Positions 6,362 to 12,101 of a stretch of DNA of 12,101 nt are shown in pieces. Within the stretch, counting starts at the first letter, position 1, and the number at the start of each line of letters is the position of its first letter. The translations under genes were made by a program, and so were the position numbers. The notes under the pieces are model-generated. The model saw only the letters and a list, made by a program, of their open reading frames with translations, made no database searches and was not told the DNA's origin. Source of the DNA: Chryseobacterium gleum (GTDB lineage: Bacteria > Bacteroidota > Bacteroidia > Flavobacteriales_D > Crocinitomicaceae); contig CAMCQL010000040.1 in assembly GCA_945877005.1 (NCBI GenBank), positions 1 to 12,101 of the forward strand, in the 5' to 3' direction.

Positions 6362-8377
6362 ATGTGTAGATTTCTTATACTACTTGCTGTTCTATTCATA
6401 AACCTCAGTACATATTCTCAAGGTATGAATTATTCCATCAGCAACAAAAAAGCGATAAAGTTATTTGAAGAAGCCTTGAACGCACCTCGTGAAAACCGGG
6501 ATCAATATGGGCGTGAAACTTATACTAAAGCAATTGAATTGTTGAACAAAGCAATTGAAAAAGAGCCCAATTTTTGGGAAGCATATGTTGCGAAAGCTGA
6601 AATGGCACAATTGTCGAATGATTTCAAACTAGCTATTGTAAGTTTAGAAAAAGCATTGGAAGTTGCTCCGAAACATAGCCCTGGAAGTGAGACAGAATTT
6701 ATGTTAGGTTTTCTTCAGTTCAACGATGGTAAGTACATTGAATGTAAGAAAAACCTTGAGATTTTTGTTGCAAATAAACGATCGAATCCGAAAGATATTC
6801 CAACGGCTCAACGTTTGATTGCTTCTTCTAATTTTGCGATTGAGGCACTGAAAAGACCTAATAATTTTAAGCCAATTAATTTGGGTCCCGCGATTAATAC
6901 ATCGGATCCTGAATATTTTCCTACGATTACGGTGGATGGCAAAACGATTTTATTTACACGCCGAATCAAAGATGATCGTGCACAAGGCCCTATCAAACAG
7001 CAAGAAGATTTCTATATTTCTCATCTGAAAAATAATGCGTGGACTACGGCAGAGCCTATGCCGGCAAATATCAATACGGTAAACAACGAAGGTGCACCAA
7101 CAATTGCTGCTGATGGTAGATCGTTGATTTTTATTGCTTGTCCGGATATTACGGGAATTGAATACGGTGCCGACAGACAAGGGAAAGGGAGTTGCGATAT
7201 GTTTATTACGAAGAAAATCGGTTCTCGTTGGACCAATGCGATGAATTTACCGGGAATGGCGAATACTCCCAATTGGGAAACACAGCCATCTCTCTCTTCG
7301 GATGGAAAAACCTTGTATTTTATTAGAAGTATTCGCGGACAAGCAGCTTTGAAGAATTCCGACATTTACTGTACTACTTTACAAGAGGATGGAAATTGGG
7401 GTCCTGCAGTGAGGTTACCTAACACGATCAATACGCCAATGGAAGAGGAGTCTGTGTTGATTCACCCAGATGGAAAAACACTTTATTTTGCCTCAAAAGG
7501 TCACGTTGGAATGGGAGGGTCTGACTTGTATATGTCTCGGAAAGATGCCGCGGGAAATTGGTCTATACCTGTAAATTTAGGGTACCCAATCAATACTTCG
7601 AATGATGAAAATTCGTTGATGGTAAGTCCTGATGGTGAAATTGCTTTTTTTGCTTCTGACCGTGAAGGCGGATTTGGGGATTTGGACATCTACTATTTCG
7701 AAATGCCGGAAGAAATGAAACCTGTAAAAACCTTGTATTTTGAAGGTTTGGTATTCGATGCATTGACAAAAAGACCGGTTCCTGGGAAATTTCAGTTGAT
7801 TGATGTGAAAACAGGTCAGGAAGTTATTCGCTCAGAAGCAGATCAAATTTCGGGTGAATTTCTCGTTTCTTTACCTGTTAATCAGGAGTATGCAGTAAGT
7901 GTTTCCTATCCTGGGTATAGTTTCTTTTCTAAAAATTTTAATTTAACAGTTGCAGAAGATCAAGAAGCGATGCATTTAGACATTCCAATGGTACCGCTTG
8001 GAAGCGAATTGCCTGTATTGCTCGCAAATGTATTTTTTGATTTGAATAAGACCGAATTGAGACCTGAATCATTTTCTGAATTAAATAAATTGAAGGATTT
8101 ATTGCAGAAAAACACGACATTGAAAATTGAAATTGGCGGACATACGGATACTCGAGGTGATGCCATTGAGAATCAAAAATTATCTGAAGGACGCGCGAAT
8201 TCTGTTAGAAATTTCTTAATTCAGCAGGGAATTGTGGCTGATCGTTTGGTAGCAAAAGGTTTTGGTGAAAGTCAACCTATTGTTTCAGACGATGTGATTG
8301 CTAAATTGAAAACTTCCAAAGAACAAGAAAAAGCCCATCAAAGCAATCGTAGAACGGAATATAAATTTTTGAAATAA
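6362..8377 (+). CDS. PorE-like TPR / PD40 propeller / OmpA-domain envelope protein
   Basis: A 671-residue exported protein. A signal peptide (MCRFLILLAVLFINLSTYSQ) is followed by TPR-like helices (about 25-155) and five PD40/WD40-like repeats with cores DGKTILF, DGRSLIF, DGKTLYF, DGKTLYF and DGEIAFF (about 185-435). Then come a carboxypeptidase-regulatory-like beta domain (about 457-545) and a C-terminal OmpA domain (about 553-671). The OmpA part has GGHTDTRGD (592-600) and NQKLSEGRA (604-612); D596 and R611 are the expected peptidoglycan-binding residues. This domain order and length match PorE of the type IX secretion system, thought to link the machine to the cell wall. PorE is described as a lipoprotein, but no lipobox follows this signal peptide. 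Paralogs of similar build are common in Bacteroidota, so the PorE role is probable, not certain. Confidence 0.88.
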   Translation: MCRFLILLAVLFINLSTYSQGMNYSISNKKAIKLFEEALNAPRENRDQYGRETYTKAIELLNKAIEKEPNFWEAYVAKAEMAQLSNDFKLAIVSLEKALEVAPKHSPGSETEFMLGFLQFNDGKYIECKKNLEIFVANKRSNPKDIPTAQRLIASSNFAIEALKRPNNFKPINLGPAINTSDPEYFPTITVDGKTILFTRRIKDDRAQGPIKQQEDFYISHLKNNAWTTAEPMPANINTVNNEGAPTIAADGRSLIFIACPDITGIEYGADRQGKGSCDMFITKKIGSRWTNAMNLPGMANTPNWETQPSLSSDGKTLYFIRSIRGQAALKNSDIYCTTLQEDGNWGPAVRLPNTINTPMEEESVLIHPDGKTLYFASKGHVGMGGSDLYMSRKDAAGNWSIPVNLGYPINTSNDENSLMVSPDGEIAFFASDREGGFGDLDIYYFEMPEEMKPVKTLYFEGLVFDALTKRPVPGKFQLIDVKTGQEVIRSEADQISGEFLVSLPVNQEYAVSVSYPGYSFFSKNFNLTVAEDQEAMHLDIPMVPLGSELPVLLANVFFDLNKTELRPESFSELNKLKDLLQKNTTLKIEIGGHTDTRGDAIENQKLSEGRANSVRNFLIQQGIVADRLVAKGFGESQPIVSDDVIAKLKTSKEQEKAHQSNRRTEYKFLK

Positions 8378-8434
8378 TCGTACGTGTGATTTCTTTAAGA
8401 TGTTTGATGTAAATCTAATTTTTCAATTTATTCA

Positions 8435-9379
8435 ATGAAGGCATTTTTTCAGTTAGTACGTTGGAAGAATTTGGGAATCATAACATTGACGATGTATTCG
8501 ATGCGATTTTTCTTTTTCTTCAATTCGGAGGCAGTGGTGACAACAAATTTAAAAGAGCATTTTGATTTTTTCTTATTAGTCGCATCTACTGTTTTCATTG
8601 CAGCAGGAGGATACAGTATCAACGATTATTTTGATGTAAAAACAGATGCACTCAGTCATCCAAATCGTCCGTTAGTGACGGGCAAATTATCACGAAGATT
8701 TGCATTAAAAGTGCATTTAATTTCAAGTGTATTGGGAAGTTTAATTGGGATTTATCTACTTTTCGTGAACCACCTATTATCAGTCTTATTTTGTCAGATT
8801 TTTTCGATATTAGCATTGATTTATTATGCTGCGGTTCTTAAACGTAGTTTTTTAGTTGGTAATGTAACGATTGCCTTATTGACTGCCTTGGTGGTCTGGA
8901 TGACAAGCGCCTATTTGTTAAATATTGCTTCTCAATTGCCATTAGCTGACCGCATTTTTAATCGTGCTATTTTCTTTAATTTCAGTTGGTTTTTTACGAT
9001 TTTTTCATTTGGATTAACCCTTGTTCGCGAATTGATAAAAGACATGCAAGACATTGAAGGAGATGCGTTTATTGAAGCGAAAACTTTTCCTATTTTGTTG
9101 GGAATCAATAAATCAAAATATTTTGTAATTTCACTTTTGGTGTTGATTTTAGTGGTGTTAATTACTCAAATTAAGTCCCAAATGCATTGGGCTGATTCAT
9201 TGGTACGTCAGCTACCTTTAGGGGGCATTGGAGTGATTTTCTTAGTGGCAATTTATTTGTTGTTGTCCAAACAATTAAGTGTTGTTCGCTTAAAGTGGAT
9301 TGATGGATCGATTAAAATCGCGATGGTGCTAGGTTTGGTATTGCCTTACTATTGGAAATGGATAGGGGTATTTAACTAA
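8435..9379 (+). CDS. UbiA-family membrane prenyltransferase
   Basis: A 314-residue integral membrane protein with about eight or nine hydrophobic segments. The first Asp-rich motif is NDYFDVKTD (63-71) followed by HPNRPLVTG; the second is KDMQDIEGD (202-210). In UbiA enzymes these bind the Mg2+-diphosphate of a polyprenyl donor. The family moves prenyl groups onto aromatic quinone precursors, haem, chlorophyllide or glycerol phosphates. Flavobacterial members of this kind are often labelled geranylgeranylglycerol-phosphate geranylgeranyltransferase, but the acceptor cannot be decided from sequence alone and no menaquinone or haem gene is adjacent. A 57-base gap separates it from the PorE-like gene; I see no clear promoter or terminator in it, so readthrough from queE is possible. 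Confidence 0.85.
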   Translation: MKAFFQLVRWKNLGIITLTMYSMRFFFFFNSEAVVTTNLKEHFDFFLLVASTVFIAAGGYSINDYFDVKTDALSHPNRPLVTGKLSRRFALKVHLISSVLGSLIGIYLLFVNHLLSVLFCQIFSILALIYYAAVLKRSFLVGNVTIALLTALVVWMTSAYLLNIASQLPLADRIFNRAIFFNFSWFFTIFSFGLTLVRELIKDMQDIEGDAFIEAKTFPILLGINKSKYFVISLLVLILVVLITQIKSQMHWADSLVRQLPLGGIGVIFLVAIYLLLSKQLSVVRLKWIDGSIKIAMVLGLVLPYYWKWIGVFN

Positions 9380-9421
9380 ATTATTTCAAAGGTTTGTTTG
9401 AGATTCCTTATTTGTTTTTTG

Positions 9422-9437
9422 TTTGAATTAGTTCAAA
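9422..9437. repeat. Inverted repeat TTTGAA-N4-TTCAAA upstream of ppk1
   Basis: Six-base perfect arms with a TTAG centre. It ends directly before the possible -33 position of the ppk1 promoter, a fitting place for a regulator site, but the sequence is AT-rich and chance is possible. Confidence 0.35.
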
Positions 9438-9463
9438 TTAACATACTATTAATATACAAAATG

Positions 9464-9471
9464 TACCTTTG
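9464..9471 (+). promoter_or_regulatory. Candidate -7 element for ppk1
   Basis: TACCTTTG matches the Bacteroidota TAnnTTTG consensus. An imperfect -33 (TTA at 9438-9440) stands 23 bases upstream. Transcription would start near 9476, giving an untranslated leader of about 54 bases before the ppk1 ATG. Confidence 0.5.
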
Positions 9472-9482
9472 ATTTATTTGTT

Positions 9483-9499
9483 CAAAATTTTAAATTTTG
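9483..9499. repeat. 17-base palindrome in the ppk1 leader
   Basis: CAAAATTT-T-AAATTTTG is a perfect inverted repeat of 8-base arms around one base. It lies just after the predicted start of transcription. The one-base centre argues against a tight RNA hairpin and fits a dimeric protein site on DNA, or chance in AT-rich sequence. Confidence 0.4.
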
Positions 9500-9529
9500 T
9501 AATACTGTATCATTCAAATTTTTCTTTTT

Positions 9530-11575
9530 ATGGAATTGATTAACAGAGAGTTGAGTTGGTTGTCGTTCAATCAACGTGTACTTCAGGAAGCTTTGGATAA
9601 ACGTGTTCCTGTTGTTGAGCGACTCCGTTTTTTAGGAATCTATTCCAACAATATGGATGAATTTTTTCGAGTGCGTGTGGCGAACATCAAACGAATTATT
9701 TCTATAAAAAAAAATTCTGTTCAAGGATATAAAGGTACTGCCGCTGAATTGTTGGAAGACATTCGTAAAGAAGTCGTAGAGCAACAAAAACAATTTCAAG
9801 CGTGTTACCAAGAAATCCTTAAGGAACTTGAAAAGAACGATATATACCAATTAACTGAAAACAATTTATCAGCCAAGCAGCGCAGCGAATTGATTCATTT
9901 TTTTCAAAGTGAATTGAAACATGAAATTGTTCCAATTATTTTAAATCCGAAAAATCCGTTTCCGAAGTTAAGAGACAAAAATATTTATCTTGCTGTGGAC
10001 ATGCACAAGGAGGGTGTGAAGAAAAGTTATTTTGCGTTGATTCAAATACCTTCAACGTTTCCTCGTTTTTACCAAATTCACGAAGAGGGAAAATCTTATT
10101 TTATTTTGATAGACGATATCATACGTTTGAATTTAGATTCTATTTTTTCAATATTAGAAATGTCTAAAATTCAAGCTTATACGTTTAAGTTTACCCGTGA
10201 TGCGGAATTGAATTTAGACGATGATCTTTCAACTTCGTTGATTGAGAAAATGGAAATCAGTCTGCAAAACAGAAAGAAAGGAGAGCCTGTTCGTTTTGTT
10301 TTTGACAGTACGATGCCGTCAGATTTAAAAAATTATTTATTAAAGTCGCTCAACTTAAAGTCTGGATTAAATGCGATTCCTGGTGGTAGGTACCATAATT
10401 TTAAAGATTTCAGCAGTTTTCCTGATTTTGGTAAATCTCATTTGGTGAATCAAAAGTTGATTCCTTTGGATCATCCTGATTTGATTGACACAAAAAGTTA
10501 CCTCGAAACGTATGCACAAAAAGATGTGTTGCTCCATTTTCCTTACCAAAAGTTTGATTATGTGGTGGATACTATTCGTGAAGCAGCCATAGATCCAACG
10601 GTAAAATCAATAAAAATCAATGTCTACCGTGTAGCTCATAACTCTCAGATTATGAACGCATTACTGAGCGCGGTTAGCAACGGGAAACAAGTCGTAGTAA
10701 TTTTCGAATTGCAAGCACGTTTTGACGAAGAGAATAATTTGTATTGGTCTGAACGAATGAAAGAACAAGGCGCGAAAGTTATTTTCGGTATCAATGGTTT
10801 AAAGGTTCATTCCAAGTTGTTAAAAATAACGCGCGTAGTCAAAGGTAAAGAGCAAATTATTAGTTTTTTAGGCACAGGAAACTTCAACGAACGTTCTGCT
10901 AAAATATATTCCGATATAGGTTTATTTACGTCGAATCCCATCATTTGTAATGAGGTTCGAAAGGTGTTTAAATTGATGGAAAACAATATTGAACGTGGCA
11001 TATATCGAAATTTATTGGTCTCGCCGTTTAATAATCGTAGAAAATTATCGGAGTTGATTCAAGAGGAAATTAAAAATGCGAAAAAAGGACTGCCTGCGAA
11101 AATTTCAGTGAAAATAAATAACCTCGTAGATAGTAAGATGATTGAAAAATTCTATCAAGCTAGTTGTGCAGGGGTAAAGATTCATATGATTGTTCGTGGG
11201 GTTTGTTCATTGGTGTCAGGAGTGAAGGGGGAAAGTGAGAACATTGAGGTGGTAAGTATTGTAGATCGTTTCTTAGAACACGCACGTTTCTTTATATTCG
11301 AGAACAATGGCGCTCCATTGTACTACATTACCTCTGCAGATTTAATGGAACGTAACTTAGACAAACGGATTGAAGTGGGTGCACCAATTTTAGAACCGAG
11401 ATTACAGAAAGAAATTCAAGTAATTTTTGATACGCAATGGTCGGACAGTACGAAATCGCGTATCATTACTAAAAAGTTAGCCAATAAATACAAAGAATTA
11501 GATCCTAAACAACCTGTTCGTTCTCAAATGAAATTGTACGACCATTACAAACAGCTTCTTTCTTCTAAAAAATGA
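9530..11575 (+). CDS. ppk1: Polyphosphate kinase 1
   Basis: A 681-residue enzyme that reversibly transfers the gamma phosphate of ATP to a growing polyphosphate chain; the length is normal for the family. The N-terminal domain begins with the family signature INRELSWLSFNQRVLQEA and then SNNMDEFFRVRV (39-50). The catalytic C-terminal half has VYRVAHNS (365-372), ELQARFDEENN (393-403), KVHSK with H427 as the expected phosphorylated histidine, FLGTGNFNERSAKIYSDIGL (447-466), and FLEHARFFIF with the second conserved histidine H584, followed by SADLMERNLDKR. The ATG at 9530 gives a proper N-terminus. The gene has its own candidate promoter, and two palindromes lie upstream. Its stop overlaps the next gene's ATG (ATGA, 11572-11575). 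A run of nine A at about 9706-9714 is intact in frame. Confidence 0.96.
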   Translation: MELINRELSWLSFNQRVLQEALDKRVPVVERLRFLGIYSNNMDEFFRVRVANIKRIISIKKNSVQGYKGTAAELLEDIRKEVVEQQKQFQACYQEILKELEKNDIYQLTENNLSAKQRSELIHFFQSELKHEIVPIILNPKNPFPKLRDKNIYLAVDMHKEGVKKSYFALIQIPSTFPRFYQIHEEGKSYFILIDDIIRLNLDSIFSILEMSKIQAYTFKFTRDAELNLDDDLSTSLIEKMEISLQNRKKGEPVRFVFDSTMPSDLKNYLLKSLNLKSGLNAIPGGRYHNFKDFSSFPDFGKSHLVNQKLIPLDHPDLIDTKSYLETYAQKDVLLHFPYQKFDYVVDTIREAAIDPTVKSIKINVYRVAHNSQIMNALLSAVSNGKQVVVIFELQARFDEENNLYWSERMKEQGAKVIFGINGLKVHSKLLKITRVVKGKEQIISFLGTGNFNERSAKIYSDIGLFTSNPIICNEVRKVFKLMENNIERGIYRNLLVSPFNNRRKLSELIQEEIKNAKKGLPAKISVKINNLVDSKMIEKFYQASCAGVKIHMIVRGVCSLVSGVKGESENIEVVSIVDRFLEHARFFIFENNGAPLYYITSADLMERNLDKRIEVGAPILEPRLQKEIQVIFDTQWSDSTKSRIITKKLANKYKELDPKQPVRSQMKLYDHYKQLLSSKK

Positions 11576-12101
11576 AGTGTGCATTCGTTGGATTAGGTTG
11601 GTTGGGAATTCCCCTTGCCAATTTTTTAACTTCGAAAGGTTTTGAAATTAGTGGTACTACTCGCTCCTCTGAAAAGCAACAACAACTTTCAGCAAAGGGG
11701 TGGGAGGTGATTTGTTGGGATGCCTCAACAGATGAATCAATTCCGACGAGTTTTTTTGAAGCTTGTGAATTGGTAATTATTAACATCCCTCCAGGGAAGT
11801 TAAGAGAAAACAAACGGTATGCGGAGGTGTGTTGCTCCATTGCAACAGCCATTCCAAGTGCTTCTAAAGTTATATTTGTAAGCACCACAGGTATTTATCC
11901 GGATGATGCGTTAACAACCAACGAAGAAGAATTTTCACGCACACCCTACTTAAAGGAAAACCTTTTTGCGTTAACGGAGGAACGTTTAGATGCAATACTA
12001 AAAGAACGTTTAACGATTGTACGATTTGCGGGGCTCATAGGGCCGAACATAAATCCTGCTCGTTTTTTAGCAGGAAAAACAGATGTGCCCAATCCGAATG
12101 C
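11572..12101 (+). CDS. NAD(P)-binding Rossmann protein, YeeZ-like SDR (3' truncated by window)
   Basis: The open frame runs without a stop from ATG 11572 to the right edge (176 complete codons). The N-terminus MKCAFVGLGWLGIPLANFLT is a glycine-rich dinucleotide-binding loop (GLGWLG, residues 7-12) followed by a TTRS segment that could bind the NADPH phosphate. Further on are VIINIPPGK, the strand-turn VIFVSTTGIYPDD, and VRFAGLIGPNINPARFLAGK, as in atypical short-chain dehydrogenase/epimerase proteins of the YeeZ type. A canonical YxxxK is not visible: the region after TGIYPDD has no clear catalytic Tyr/Lys pair, which is usual for atypical SDRs. The substrate is unknown. The start is set by the ATGA overlap with ppk1, implying coupled translation. 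A long antisense frame at 11565-11888 is its shadow. Confidence 0.85.
   Translation, partial: MKCAFVGLGWLGIPLANFLTSKGFEISGTTRSSEKQQQLSAKGWEVICWDASTDESIPTSFFEACELVIINIPPGKLRENKRYAEVCCSIATAIPSASKVIFVSTTGIYPDDALTTNEEEFSRTPYLKENLFALTEERLDAILKERLTIVRFAGLIGPNINPARFLAGKTDVPNPN

Noticed and set aside
7021..7365. Open frame of 114 codons on the minus strand
   Set aside because: It lies wholly opposite the PD40 repeats of the PorE-like gene; composition reflects the complementary strand.
6900..7700. Possible tandem DNA repeat from recurring DGKTLYF-type codons
   Set aside because: The repetition is at protein level (PD40 blades); the DNA units have diverged and are not a nucleotide repeat array.
8378..8434. 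Promoter or terminator between the PorE-like gene and the UbiA gene
   Set aside because: TAATTTTT at 8416-8423 departs from TAnnTTTG and the nearby TTG is far too close; no stem-loop followed by a T-run is seen.
9706..9714. Run of nine A in ppk1 as a programmed frameshift site
   Set aside because: The frame is intact through the run and the product is full length; such runs are common in AT-rich genomes.
11565..11888. Open frame of 107 codons on the minus strand at the right end
   Set aside because: It is antisense to the Rossmann-fold gene, whose plus-strand frame has a clear GLGWLG motif and start overlap.

Overview
The window is AT-rich DNA of a Bacteroidota bacterium, most likely of the order Flavobacteriales (possibly near Fluviicola or Crocinitomicaceae; this is inference from gene content). 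The signs are a type IX secretion (T9SS) C-terminal sorting tail at the left edge, a PorE-like TPR/PD40/OmpA protein, signal peptides ending in Gly|Gln, a pair of LETM1-related proteins typical of this phylum, a DksA-like protein with the degenerate zinc finger, a LspA with a long insertion, and TAnnTTTG promoter elements. There are 12 genes, packed tightly. I see no mobile element, CRISPR array, tRNA or rRNA.

Left edge (1-434, plus strand): the tail of a T9SS-exported protein, then an unrecognised 84-residue protein. These converge, with only 2 bases between stop codons, on a long minus-strand operon.

Minus-strand operon (5578 down to 437): six genes in which every junction overlaps. In order of transcription they are a TraR/DksA-like regulator, signal peptidase II (lspA), a LETM1-related protein without a signal peptide, a paralogous LETM1-related protein with one, a secreted beta-propeller-like protein, and a HAD phosphatase of the HxpB/YniC type. 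The set joins lipoprotein maturation with envelope proteins of unknown role. The tandem LETM1 pair is the most unusual item in the window.

Plus-strand right half (5735-12101): queE (queuosine precursor synthesis) lies 3 bases before the large PorE-like cell-envelope protein. After a 57-base gap comes a UbiA-type membrane prenyltransferase. A 150-base gap with a candidate promoter and two inverted repeats precedes ppk1 (polyphosphate synthesis). The last gene, a YeeZ-like NAD(P)-binding protein, starts inside the ppk1 stop codon and runs off the right edge.

Most of the window is core or lineage-typical chromosome. I found no clear novel defence or mobile system. The points most worth following are the tandem LETM1 paralogs predicted to lie in different compartments, their coupling to lspA, the insertion in LspA, and the palindromes in front of ppk1.
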